DNA of 40,883 bases from Curtobacterium sp. MCBA15_001 (GCF_001864835.1 NZ_MJGI01000005.1:1-40883); one strand, 5' to 3'. Positions 8,101-14,731 are shown, counted from the first letter of the stretch. Program-made: numbers and translations. The notes: generated from the sequence alone by a model not told the origin.

Positions 8101-9047
8101 TCTACGGCGGCCGCATCGAGTCGCTGCCGTGGGCCGGCTCGTTCCTGGGACACGGGTCGATCGCGCTCGACTACGTCAGCGACGGCAAGGCCGTGCCGGA
8201 CCCCGAGTCCGGAGCGGTCGAGAGCGTCGACGCCGAGGTGGACCGCGTCGTCCGCCTGGTCATCGACCACGCCCGCACCCGTCCGACCGAGTCGCTCATG
8301 GTCATCACCGCGTCCGCCAAGCACGCGGTGCGTGTCGAACAGGCCGTGCTCACCGCGGCCCAGGGGCACAAGGACCTGACCGAGTTCGTCATCGGCGACC
8401 GCGCCGAGCCGTTCATCGTCGCCACGCTCGAGCAGTCCGTGGCGCAGAGCCGCGACCGCGTCGTGTTCTCCATCGGCTACGGCCGCACTCCGCACGGCCG
8501 GGTCCTGCGCGACTTCGGTCCGCTCGGCAAGCCCGGTGGCGAGCGGCTGCTGGCCGTCGCGATGACCCGGGCGCGCCGCTCGATGGTCATCGTCACCTGC
8601 TTCCAGCCGTCCGACATCGAGGCCGAGCGGATGGGCCACGGCACCGTCGCGCTGGCCGAGATCCTGGCCGAGGTCCGGGCACGCACCACCGCCGAGTACG
8701 TGCCGGACGACTCCGACCCGCTGCTCGTGGACCTGGCACGCCGACTCGAGATGCGCGGCATCCCGGTCGCGCTCGGGCACCGCGGCAAGCTCGGTCTCGT
8801 GGCCGCGCACGGCGGGGTGTGCGTGACGATCGAGACGGATGCGTCCCTGGTGCAGGGTTCGCTGCGCGAGTCGCTGCGACTCCGCCCCGAGGTGCTCCGC
8901 CGACTCGGCTGGCACTACGTGCGCGTGCACGCCTTCCAGCTGTTCTCCGACCCGGACCGGGTGGCGAACACGGTCGCGGCGGTCCTCGGTGTCGACCGCG
9001 GCGCCACGCAGGAGATCAGCATCCCGCCGATTCCCGCCCGCCGATGA
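5169..9047 (+). CDS. Large SF1 helicase-like protein with degenerate ATPase and nuclease sites
   Basis: About 1292 residues. The order is: an acidic disordered N-terminus (1-65); a region resembling the N-terminal part of DUF4011-type helicases (WKSGDEQFRGPVLLRPLAI); RecA-like domain 1 from about 345 split by a long helical insert (about 450-830); RecA-like domain 2 (about 950-1160); and a C-terminal domain like the MTES_1575 nuclease fold (1183-1275). Superfamily 1 features remain: TSYR, the GDP of motif III, RVVFSIGYG, and motif VI AVAMTRARR near 1130-1137. However, Walker A reads LPGTGGTQT, with Gly364 where the lysine should be, and Walker B reads ILVDAGA, with Ala888 where the DE glutamate should be. 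The C-terminal fold has KLGLVA where active relatives have IDLAV. The frame is intact over 3.9 kb, so this looks like a maintained pseudoenzyme. The GTG start is inferred from the -10 box; a GTG at 5187 is an alternative. Confidence 0.85.
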   Translation: MWRADRVTDGEGDANDDVPADQNRAPGGDAHHAGAPEDHRDEQDETTSNTDATTDDTSDALRPELQVTSPHAISLGDPRLTATNAAEPVWDAWRAQLAGVGGSSPLVHFADHPRARIELSTTHPGGLAQFITGKTTLLSSLIRDEVALRAARIAAGHVEAKGTELSTVRGIDAVHLGIGMADWKSGDEQFRGPVLLRPLAIRRHGRDFEVRLLGEPALNPALADALREQFGVTLDAQSFVALAQQDGSFTPNPVIDRLRGLTGHIPGFSVHARLVVSTFAEVASGLVEDTEDLSHPVLDALAGNPSAKWQVEQSYRPVEQTPSDERSPDTDTLLLDADDEQENVIAQITAGNSIVVKTLPGTGGTQTIVNALGGLVAANKRVLVVSPRRATLRGIAARFGEVQLPGVAVTPATLRRDVVRAIARNEKSTRPNLREVDDALVRLRKVLTDYRGGLTRTDPDFGVSVLDCLVELSRLSLLPVPPSTTARLSKQSVSAMVHGRSRVAETMVSAANLGEFRYGPDDSPWYGAKFGSSDGAHRAHKIAKDLHGGALPTLLQRAHELIATTRMRQFTTINELGIYLRLLTEIRDTLDRFLPVVFDRSVSELVAATAPRGEGAPMSSTNRRRLKKLAREYVRPGVHVSDLHESLTRVQQQRVLWQRYVAAGVAPEVPTGIADVQVLFSNVVEDLARLDEPLGRTSRDDQLANMPVDELLPYIGSLAAESDVLHNLQERTELMQTLRDLQLEPLITDLANRHVPDTQVPAELELAWWQSALETMLESDRALLGANTDMLDRVEADFRLVDDAHAAGVSQGLAWQLAENWKVGLVDWPEEAAALRSQLKDGAITSRLLQDSAPHLSRAIAPVWLASPYEVPQIADTMPFDTVILVDAGAVTIAETVDAVRRARQTVVFGDPVTQTPSPFRIAVDPAHRALQVDEETLDALHADSALAKLSTLLPTLSLTTSYRAGGEDLAELVNRRFYGGRIESLPWAGSFLGHGSIALDYVSDGKAVPDPESGAVESVDAEVDRVVRLVIDHARTRPTESLMVITASAKHAVRVEQAVLTAAQGHKDLTEFVIGDRAEPFIVATLEQSVAQSRDRVVFSIGYGRTPHGRVLRDFGPLGKPGGERLLAVAMTRARRSMVIVTCFQPSDIEAERMGHGTVALAEILAEVRARTTAEYVPDDSDPLLVDLARRLEMRGIPVALGHRGKLGLVAAHGGVCVTIETDASLVQGSLRESLRLRPEVLRRLGWHYVRVHAFQLFSDPDRVANTVAAVLGVDRGATQEISIPPIPARR

Positions 9048-9103
9048 GCACGCAGGGTCTCGATCCCGGCGTGCCGACGTCGGGTCCCGCACGCCGATGA
9101 GCA
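9039..9103 (+). repeat. 12-bp direct repeat spanning two stop/start overlaps
   Basis: CGCCGATGAGCA occurs at 9039-9050 and again at 9092-9103, 53 bp apart. Each copy contains a TGA stop overlapped by an ATG start, suggesting a small tandem duplication at the helicase/small-protein junction. Confidence 0.7.
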
Positions 9104-9429
9104 GGCGGGCCTCCCGGCCCGCCGGTCCGGTGACGCCCGGCACGGACCAGCTGGTGGGCACGTGGTCGCGCGCCGACGACGCGGCCGCACCCGAGCCTCT
9201 CCCCACCGGCACGGCCGGACCGCCGCTGGCGCGTCGGCCCGGAACCGGCGGCGTGGGCCCAGTTCGTGTCCCCAGCGAACGGACAGGAGGCCCTGCCCGC
9301 GTCCGCAAGCGGGTCACCACCCAGCCGGTGCCGGGTTCGGACCCCACTCCGGCCCCGGAGCCGCCGCGGCACGGCCGCGGGGAGAACGACGTTCGTCTGC
9401 TGGGCGACCGGCCTCCCCACTGGGGGTAG
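9097..9429 (+). CDS. Small proline/arginine-rich protein coupled to the helicase-like gene
   Basis: A 110-residue, probably disordered protein, rich in Pro, Gly, Arg and Thr. It ends in a more ordered-looking acidic and aromatic tail (RGENDVRLLGDRPPHWG). I do not recognise a domain. The terminal PPHWG resembles tails of small Microbacteriaceae proteins I have seen, but I cannot verify this. It begins 49 bp after the helicase stop, with no Shine-Dalgarno. An intervening 18-codon ORF starts at 9044 inside the helicase stop (ATGA) and ends at 9098-9100, again overlapping this ATG, so translational coupling is plausible. A GGACAGGAGGC half copy of the palindromic repeat lies within the coding sequence at 9281. 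The gene could be a partner of the helicase-like protein. Confidence 0.6.
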   Translation: MSRRASRPAGPVTPGTDQLVGTWSRADDAAAPEPLPTGTAGPPLARRPGTGGVGPVRVPSERTGGPARVRKRVTTQPVPGSDPTPAPEPPRHGRGENDVRLLGDRPPHWG

Positions 9430-9464
9430 GTACCCTGGAGGTCCGACCTCGACGAAAGCACGTG

Positions 9465-10055
9465 ATGACCGACTCCGCACAGCGGCAGCGCCCCGACTGG
9501 CAGACCTGGCCGAACCTCATCACGATGGTGCGGTTCCTGCTGATCCCGGTGTACGTCGTGTTGGTCGTGCAGGGGCACCCCGGGTGGGCGCTGGTCTCGC
9601 TCGTCGTGCTCGGCGTCTCGGACTGGGCCGACGGCTTCATCGCGCGGAAGTTCGACCAGGGCTCGAAGCTCGGCAAGGCGCTCGACCCGATCGCCGACCG
9701 CCTGGCGATCATCGCGATCGTGCTGTCGCTCGTGCTCGTCGGCCTGCTGCCGTGGATCGTCGTCGTGGTGGTCGTCGCCGTCGACGCCCTGCTCGCGGTG
9801 CTGTCGAGCATCTGGTTCGGCGGCAACCCGGACCTCGACGTGTCGTGGACGGGCAAGATCCGGTCGGCGCTGCTGTTCGTGGGGCTGCCCGCGCTGCTGT
9901 TCTCATCGACCGGTTGGGCGTCGGAGCACCCCTGGATCCGGGTGACTGCGCTCGTCCTCGTGTGGCTCGGCACCGCCGGGCACGTGCTCGCCGGTGCGCA
10001 GTACGTCGCCGCGATGGTGCGCATGCGCCGCGGCGGCCGCGCCGCGGTCGCGTAG
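9465..10055 (+). CDS. CDP-alcohol phosphatidyltransferase
   Basis: A 196-residue integral membrane enzyme that transfers a phosphatidyl group from CDP-diacylglycerol to an alcohol such as glycerol 3-phosphate, phosphatidylglycerol or inositol phosphate. The full signature D-x2-D-G-x2-A-R-x8-G-x3-D-x3-D is present from Asp53 to Asp78. About five or six hydrophobic segments are visible, ending in a short basic RMRRGG tail. The open frame extends upstream to 9162, but that part is the small proline-rich gene in another frame, so the ATG at 9465-9467 (MTDSAQRQRP) is chosen; a GTG lies one codon earlier. A TACCCT -10-like box is at 9431-9436. It resembles the actinobacterial PgsA/cardiolipin-synthase-like group, but sequence alone does not fix the acceptor. 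Confidence 0.9.
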   Translation: MTDSAQRQRPDWQTWPNLITMVRFLLIPVYVVLVVQGHPGWALVSLVVLGVSDWADGFIARKFDQGSKLGKALDPIADRLAIIAIVLSLVLVGLLPWIVVVVVVAVDALLAVLSSIWFGGNPDLDVSWTGKIRSALLFVGLPALLFSSTGWASEHPWIRVTALVLVWLGTAGHVLAGAQYVAAMVRMRRGGRAAVA

Positions 10056-10074
10056 CGCGGCGCGGCCGCGGCGC

Positions 10075-10140
10075 ATCGCACCCCCGAACGAACATCGCAC
10101 CCCGTTGCTGCGGGGTGCGATGTCGTTGGCGGGGTGCGAT
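10075..10140. terminator. Nested palindromic bidirectional terminator
   Basis: Four copies of ATCGCACCCC or its complement (10075, 10094, 10112 and 10131) are arranged symmetrically about 10107.5. The inner stem 10093-10104 / 10111-10122 is perfect over 12 bp with a 6-nt loop. It separates the convergent phosphatidyltransferase and mscL genes. Confidence 0.8.
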
Positions 10141-10168
10141 CCGCGACCGAGCGGCCTCGACGGGCCGG

Positions 10169-10669
10169 CTAGAGCTTCGTCGAGCCCGCGATCCCGGGAC
10201 CCTCGGGAGCGTCGGACGGTGCCACGTGCGCGCCCCCGCCGGTGCTCACGGCGACGCCGTTCTGCGTGCGGAGCAGGTCGCGGATCTCGAGCAGCACCTC
10301 GACGTCGGTCGGCGGGACGTCCTGGGGCGTCTGCTCCTGGTCGTTCTTGACGCGCTCGAACGCGACCTTCTTCAGGTGGTTGACCGGCACGACGAGGGCG
10401 AAGTACACGACGCCGGCGACGATGACGAAGTTGACGACGGCGCCGATGATCGCGCCGAACTTCAGCGAGGCATCACCCCCGGAGACGGTGGGGATGTGCA
10501 CGATCAGCGCCTTGTCGAGGCTCGACGCGTTGAACACGGCACCGATCAGCGGGTTGATCAGGGCGCTGACGATCACGGTGACGATCGCGGTGAACGCAGC
10601 ACCGATGACCACGGCCACGGCCAGGTCGATCACGTTGCCGCGGAGCAGGAACTCCTTGAAACCCTTCAC
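10169..10669 (-). CDS. mscL: Large-conductance mechanosensitive channel MscL
   Basis: A 166-residue pentameric inner-membrane channel that opens under hypo-osmotic shock. TM1 follows the conserved FKEFLLRGNVIDLAVAV start (residues 4-20). TM2 is the FGAIIGAVVNFVIVAG to ALVVPVNHLKK region (71-101). A cytoplasmic helix EVLLEIRDLLRTQ follows, then a Gly/Pro-rich tail, making it slightly longer than usual. The start is the GTG at 10667-10669, decided by a strong GAAGGAGG seven nucleotides upstream; the frame is open further upstream but lacks a ribosome-binding site. It sits beside the FmdB, cyclo-ligase and galU genes, an arrangement also seen near mscL in mycobacteria. Confidence 0.96.
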   Translation of the reverse strand: MKGFKEFLLRGNVIDLAVAVVIGAAFTAIVTVIVSALINPLIGAVFNASSLDKALIVHIPTVSGGDASLKFGAIIGAVVNFVIVAGVVYFALVVPVNHLKKVAFERVKNDQEQTPQDVPPTDVEVLLEIRDLLRTQNGVAVSTGGGAHVAPSDAPEGPGIAGSTKL

Positions 10670-10743
10670 GTGTGGGCCTCCTTCCGGTCGGGGACGGCCG
10701 CCGGTCGGCGGCACCTCAACCTACCGAGAAGTGTGCGTCCCGG

Positions 10744-11052
10744 TCAGGAGGCGGCGGGCGTGCTGGGCTTCGCCGGCTTCGACGCCGACGTCCCCGACGA
10801 CGACGACCCCGACGACGACCCCGACGACCCCGACGACCCCGACGACGATCCGCCGTCGGACGACGTCTTCGGCGCGGGCCGCGAGTCCGTCCGGTAGAAC
10901 CCGCCACCGTTGAACGTCACGCCGACCGGCGAGAACACCTTGCGCAGAACGCCGCCGCACGTGGGGCACTCGGTGAGCGTGGCGTCGGAGAACGACTGCT
11001 TGATGTCGAACGCGGTGTCGCACTCGGTGCAGCGGTACGAGTAGGTGGGCAC
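10744..11052 (-). CDS. FmdB-family zinc-ribbon protein
   Basis: A 102-residue protein with an N-terminal zinc ribbon of the FmdB/CxxC_CxxC_SSSS type. The ligands are Cys8, Cys11, Cys29 and Cys32 (YRCTEC, ECPTCGG), followed by the typical VFSPVGVTFNGGGFYRTD segment. After about residue 60 the protein is low complexity: alternating Ser/Gly blocks, then an Ala/Pro/Lys tail, encoded by a GAC-rich repeat tract (about 10795-10850 on the plus strand). The start is GTG, with GGAG six nucleotides upstream. It begins one base after the cyclo-ligase stop, so it is in an operon with that gene. The family occurs beside 5-formyl-THF cyclo-ligase in many actinobacteria. Its molecular role is unknown. Confidence 0.9.
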   Translation of the reverse strand: MPTYSYRCTECDTAFDIKQSFSDATLTECPTCGGVLRKVFSPVGVTFNGGGFYRTDSRPAPKTSSDGGSSSGSSGSSGSSSGSSSSGTSASKPAKPSTPAAS

Positions 11053-11053
11053 G

Positions 11054-11638
11054 TCAGCTCCGGAACGTGATGATGCGCGACGGCGTGATGATGCCGTCAA
11101 CGGGTTCGTCGTGGGGTTCGCGCGGGACCTCGTCGAGGTACTCCGCGTCGAAGATCACAGCATAGACGGGCGGGCGCTTCGCCATGGACCCGAGGGTCTT
11201 GTCGTAGTAGCCCCGGCCCCACCCCATCCGGCAGCCGTCGTGGCCCACGGCGGCAGCGGGCGTCAGGATGGCGTCGACGTCGTTGATCGCGAGCGGGGAG
11301 AGCACCTCGCCGACGACCTCGGGCATGCCGAACAGCCCCTCCTTCTCGCTCGACCCGTCGCCCACGGCCCAGTCGAGCAGGCCGTCCTCGCGCGTGACGG
11401 GGAGCAGGACCCGGATCCCGCGCTCGTACGCCCAGTCCAGGAAGGGCCGCACGTTCGGTTCGTCCGACGCCGACAGGTACAGCGCGATCGACTCGACCTG
11501 CCGTTCCTCGGCGAAGCGCTGCAGCGTCGCCGTGAGGGCCTCGGTGTCGGTGGCGCGTTCGGACGATGTCCGGATGCGTCGGCGCTGCCGGAGCTCGGCC
11601 CGCAGCGCGCGCTTCTCGTTGCCGAGATCGGGGGTCAT
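11054..11638 (-). CDS. 5-formyltetrahydrofolate cyclo-ligase
   Basis: A 194-residue cytosolic enzyme that converts 5-formyl-THF to 5,10-methenyl-THF with ATP and Mg2+, returning the storage folate to one-carbon metabolism. The N-terminus has the basic KRALRAELRQRR helix (9-20). The ATP-binding glycine-rich motif MGWGRGYYDKTL spans 138-149. VESIALYLSASDEPN matches the folate-binding strand region. The start at 11636-11638 (MTPDLGNEK) gives the normal family length; the frame is open far upstream only because it runs antisense through galU. The gene is transcribed divergently from galU across a 159-bp gap and is followed immediately by the FmdB-family gene. Confidence 0.93.
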   Translation of the reverse strand: MTPDLGNEKRALRAELRQRRRIRTSSERATDTEALTATLQRFAEERQVESIALYLSASDEPNVRPFLDWAYERGIRVLLPVTREDGLLDWAVGDGSSEKEGLFGMPEVVGEVLSPLAINDVDAILTPAAAVGHDGCRMGWGRGYYDKTLGSMAKRPPVYAVIFDAEYLDEVPREPHDEPVDGIITPSRIITFRS

Positions 11639-11784
11639 GCGCAGGAGTCTAACGAGCGCGCTCCGCACCCCCGCGGGAACGACCGGGTCCCACACCCGTG
11701 CGGCCCCTGCGGGAAGCCGCCAGACACGCGCGGGATGCCGGTGTCCTCCGGAGCGACGACATGACTGCGGGCGCCGGCATCGGA

Positions 11785-11790
11785 TACCGT
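11785..11790 (+). promoter_or_regulatory. -10 box TACCGT, leaderless galU promoter
   Basis: TACCGT ends 8 nt before the galU ATG, so the mRNA probably begins at or next to the start codon. Confidence 0.6.
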
Positions 11791-11797
11791 CACGGGC

Positions 11798-12688
11798 ATG
11801 GGCTTCCAGATTTCCAAGGCGGTGATCCCAGCTGCAGGGCTGGGCACTCGCTTCCTCCCCGCGACCAAGGCGATGCCGAAGGAGATGCTCCCCGTCGTCG
11901 ACAAGCCAGCCATCCAGTACGTGGTGGAAGAGGCCGTCGGCGCCGGTCTCACCGACGTGCTGATGATCACCGGGCGCAACAAGAACGCGCTCGAGAACCA
12001 CTTCGACCACGTGTCGGAGCTCGAGGAGACCCTCCGCAAGAAGGGGGACCACGAGAAGCTGCAGAAGGTCAACCAGTCGACCGACCTGGCCGACATGCAC
12101 TACGTGCGCCAGGGCGACCCCCTCGGCCTCGGTCACGCCGTCCTCCGCGCCAAGATGCACGTCGGCCGCGAGCCGTTCGCCGTCCTGCTCGGTGACGACA
12201 TCATCGATGCCCGTGACCCGCTGCTCAAGCGCATGATCGAGGTCCAGGGCGAGAAGAACGCCACGGTCGTCGCCCTGCTCGAGGTCCCGGAGTCGCAGAC
12301 CCACCTGTACGGCATCGCCACGGTGGAGCCGTCCGACAGCGACGACGTCGTGAAGATCACCGGCCTCGTCGAGAAGCCGGCGCAGGGCGAAGCGCCCTCG
12401 AACCTCGCCATCATCGGCCGGTACGTCATCCGTCCCGAGGTCTTCGACGTCCTCGAGAAGCAGGAGCCGGGCAAGGGCGGCGAGATCCAGCTGACCGACG
12501 CGCTCATGAAGATGGCGAACGCCGAAGAGTGGACCGGCGGCGTGTACGGCGTCGTGTTCCGTGGACGTCGGTACGACACCGGTGACAAACTCGACTACAT
12601 CAAGGCGATCGTCCAGCTCGCCTCGGACCGCGAGGACCTCGGTCCCGACCTCAAGTCGTGGCTGAAGGAGTTCAACGCGGGCGAATGA
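11798..12688 (+). CDS. galU: UTP-glucose-1-phosphate uridylyltransferase
   Basis: A 296-residue cytosolic nucleotidyltransferase that makes UDP-glucose from UTP and glucose 1-phosphate for glycan and envelope synthesis. The nucleotide-binding signature AAGLGTRFLPATKAMPKEMLP begins at Ala12. Other family marks are LGDD for Mg2+, VEKP and the GKGGEIQLTDA segment. Length and gapless alignment by eye are typical of GalU. No Shine-Dalgarno is present; a TACCGT box 8 nt before the ATG suggests a leaderless transcript. Downstream comes a hairpin and then rimJ. In many actinobacteria a moeA/glp gene lies between galU and rimJ, but here it is absent. Confidence 0.97.
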   Translation: MGFQISKAVIPAAGLGTRFLPATKAMPKEMLPVVDKPAIQYVVEEAVGAGLTDVLMITGRNKNALENHFDHVSELEETLRKKGDHEKLQKVNQSTDLADMHYVRQGDPLGLGHAVLRAKMHVGREPFAVLLGDDIIDARDPLLKRMIEVQGEKNATVVALLEVPESQTHLYGIATVEPSDSDDVVKITGLVEKPAQGEAPSNLAIIGRYVIRPEVFDVLEKQEPGKGGEIQLTDALMKMANAEEWTGGVYGVVFRGRRYDTGDKLDYIKAIVQLASDREDLGPDLKSWLKEFNAGE

Positions 12689-12698
12689 GTCGACCCAA

Positions 12699-12734
12699 TC
12701 CCGTGCGGGACCGGACACCCGGGCCCGCACGGGA
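12699..12734 (+). terminator. Hairpin after galU
   Basis: Eleven-base perfect arms 12699-12709 and 12724-12734 (TCCCGTGCGGG and its complement) with a 14-nt loop, between galU and rimJ. Confidence 0.6.
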
Positions 12735-12776
12735 CACCCGTCCCGGTGACCGCCGGGACACCGGAGGAACCGCCCG

Positions 12777-13436
12777 ATGACGACCATCCCGACCCTGTCC
12801 CACGGACGGGTCACCATCCGCCCCCTCCGGCTCCGCGACGGTCGTGACCTCGACGCGGCCCTCGCGACGAACCGCTCCTGGCTGCGCACGTGGGAGGCGA
12901 CGAACCCCTCCGGCCAGGTCGCGACCGACGTCCGCGGCAGCATCCGCGCGCTCCAGGCCAACGCCCGCGCGGGACTCGGGCTGCCGTTCGCGATGGAGCT
13001 CGACGGCCGCTTCGTCGGCCAGCTCAACGTCTCCGGGGTCACCTACGGCTCGCTGGCCAGTGCCTCGATCGGGTACTGGGTGGTCGAGAGCGCCGCCGGC
13101 CACAACGTCACGCCGATCGCCGTCGCACTCGCCACGGACCACTGCTTCCGCTCGGTCGGCATCCACCGCATCGAGATCTGCATCCGTCCCGAGAACGCCC
13201 CGAGCCTCCGCGTCGTCGAGAAGCTCGGCTTCCGGTACGAGGGACTGCGTCGCCGCTACATCCACATCAACGGGGACTGGCGCGACCACTTCTGCTTCGG
13301 GCTCGTCGCCGAAGAGGTCCGCGAGGGTGTCCTCGAACGCTGGGTGCGCGGGCAGGTCCCGCCCGGCGTCGGGAGCGTGCCGCTCGCGGCCCGCGACGAA
13401 GCGGCGATGCCGCTCACCATCGGCCACCGTCCCTGA
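12777..13436 (+). CDS. rimJ: RimJ/RimL-type GNAT N-acetyltransferase
   Basis: A 219-residue GNAT-fold acetyltransferase of the ribosomal-protein alanine N-acetyltransferase group, expected to acetylate N-terminal residues using acetyl-CoA. Clear family segments are SIGYWVVE, GIHRIEICIRPENAPSLRVVEKLGF and INGDWRDHFCFGL. The pyrophosphate-binding loop reads SAAGHNVTP, where the usual pattern is R/Q-x-x-G-x-G/A, so the second glycine is missing; CoA binding may be altered. A GGAGG sits about 9 nt before the ATG. It lies in the galU-rimJ-sepX/glpR order seen in other actinobacteria. The true substrate is not determined by sequence. Confidence 0.88.
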   Translation: MTTIPTLSHGRVTIRPLRLRDGRDLDAALATNRSWLRTWEATNPSGQVATDVRGSIRALQANARAGLGLPFAMELDGRFVGQLNVSGVTYGSLASASIGYWVVESAAGHNVTPIAVALATDHCFRSVGIHRIEICIRPENAPSLRVVEKLGFRYEGLRRRYIHINGDWRDHFCFGLVAEEVREGVLERWVRGQVPPGVGSVPLAARDEAAMPLTIGHRP

Positions 13437-13543
13437 CGTCCGGGCCCCGCACCGGCCAGGATGCCCGTCCCGGCCCACGTCGATCGGCGCACGACTCGCG
13501 CAACACGCGTCCCGCAATCACGGGTCACGACGAGCGCCGCCCC

Positions 13544-13549
13544 TAGCCT
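13544..13549 (+). promoter_or_regulatory. -10 box TAGCCT, leaderless promoter
   Basis: TAGCCT ends 7 nt before the ATG at 13556; there is no Shine-Dalgarno between them. Confidence 0.55.
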
Positions 13550-13555
13550 CTCCCC

Positions 13556-14692
13556 ATGGCAGGTATCGGGTCGTGGGGCGGCGGCGTCGTCCTGCTCGTC
13601 GCCGCGGTGCTCTGGGTCGTCTACCTGATGCCCGCATGGGCGGCCAGGCGGCAGTACCTGGCCACCGAGCGGAACGCGATCCGCCTGCAGCAGACCCTCC
13701 GGATCCTCGCGCAGACCGCCGAGCTGCCCGACGAGGTCCGCATCGAGATGAACGCGAAGTCCCTCGCCGAGGCACAGCGCGTGGCGAAGTCGGAAGAGGC
13801 CAAGCGCGCCGCCATCGTCCGCGCCCACGAAGCCGCCCGGCAGCGGGAGATCACCCGCCGGCTCGCCGAGCAGGCGCCCGCGCTCGAGCGTGCGTCCTCG
13901 GTCCCGGCGCTCACCGCGATGCGCATGCGGCGTTCCCGGCTCGGCGCGACGATGCTCGGCGCCGCCGGGCTGGTCGTCGCGCTCGTCGTGCTCGTCGCCG
14001 CACCGTCCGCGTGGCTGATCGCCGTCGCGGGGCTCGTCGCCGCGGGTGCGTCCGCAGCGGTCCTCGCCCAGCTGCACCAGGTCGCCCAGGCGCGGAAGGC
14101 GCGTGCCGCAGCCAGCGCACCCCAGGTGAGCCGTGCCTCCCGTCCGGCCACCGTGTGGTCCGACCCGGCACCCCCGCTGTCCACGGAGCAGAACGCGTCG
14201 ACGGACGCAGCCGACCGCGCCTGGACCCCCGGGCGTGTGCCGAAGCCCCTGTACGTCGAGCGTCCCGTTGCCCCCGCGGCGTCGCCGGAGTCCTCCGCGC
14301 AGTTGGCGGCGCGGCTCAAGGAGCGGGTCGCCGCGGCGAAGGCCGAGGCAGAGGCCGAGGCCCGCGCCATCCGTGCGGGGGAGTCCGACCCGTCGATGGC
14401 CACGGTGTCGCGCATGCGTCCCGACGTCGAGCAGGCCGTCGCGTCGCTCTCCGCGCACGACCAGGGGCGTCTCGCCGAGCGGCTCGGGCTGCGGGCGGCT
14501 CCCGCGTCGGACGCCGCTGCGACGGCGGCTTCGGCTCCGGCTTCGGCTCCGGCTTCGGCTGCTGCTGTGGCTGCGCCGGCGCCGGTGGCTCCGGCCGCGC
14601 CGAGCAAGTGGGCCGGCATGGGGGTCATCGGGGACGACGACTACCAGCAGGCCGACCTCGACGCGATCATGCGTCGCCGCCGCGCGGTCTGA
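13556..14692 (+). CDS. SepX/GlpR-like divisome membrane protein
   Basis: A 378-residue membrane protein. TM1 spans about 9-26 and is followed by the characteristic YLMPAWAARRQ turn. A long charged cytoplasmic coiled region (33-125) comes next, then two closely spaced TM segments (131-149 and 152-172). The long Ala/Pro-rich C-terminal tail contains a 12-bp repeated stretch near 14528-14560 and ends at DAIMRRRRAV. This architecture, and the position right after rimJ, match the actinobacterial SepX (Streptomyces) / GlpR (Corynebacterium) family. Those proteins tie the membrane to FtsZ-ring assembly; GlpR acts as receptor for the MoeA-like protein Glp. No glp/moeA gene is present in this cluster. 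Assignment is by architecture and synteny, so moderately sure. Confidence 0.75.
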   Translation: MAGIGSWGGGVVLLVAAVLWVVYLMPAWAARRQYLATERNAIRLQQTLRILAQTAELPDEVRIEMNAKSLAEAQRVAKSEEAKRAAIVRAHEAARQREITRRLAEQAPALERASSVPALTAMRMRRSRLGATMLGAAGLVVALVVLVAAPSAWLIAVAGLVAAGASAAVLAQLHQVAQARKARAAASAPQVSRASRPATVWSDPAPPLSTEQNASTDAADRAWTPGRVPKPLYVERPVAPAASPESSAQLAARLKERVAAAKAEAEAEARAIRAGESDPSMATVSRMRPDVEQAVASLSAHDQGRLAERLGLRAAPASDAAATAASAPASAPASAAAVAAPAPVAPAAPSKWAGMGVIGDDDYQQADLDAIMRRRRAV

Positions 14693-14725
14693 CCGGTCGA
14701 TTTCGGTTCGGCCGCGGGCTGGTGC

Positions 14726-14731
14726 TAGTGT
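14726..14731 (+). promoter_or_regulatory. -10 box TAGTGT of the tRNA-Ala promoter
   Basis: TAGTGT lies 12 nt before the mature tRNA. The same hexamer forms the -10 of the first rRNA-type promoter at 40598. The -35 (TTCGGT, 14702-14707) is weak. Confidence 0.5.

Noticed and set aside
10795..10850. GAC-rich tract as a possible non-coding microsatellite
   Set aside because: It is in frame within the FmdB-family gene and encodes its Ser/Gly-rich tail.
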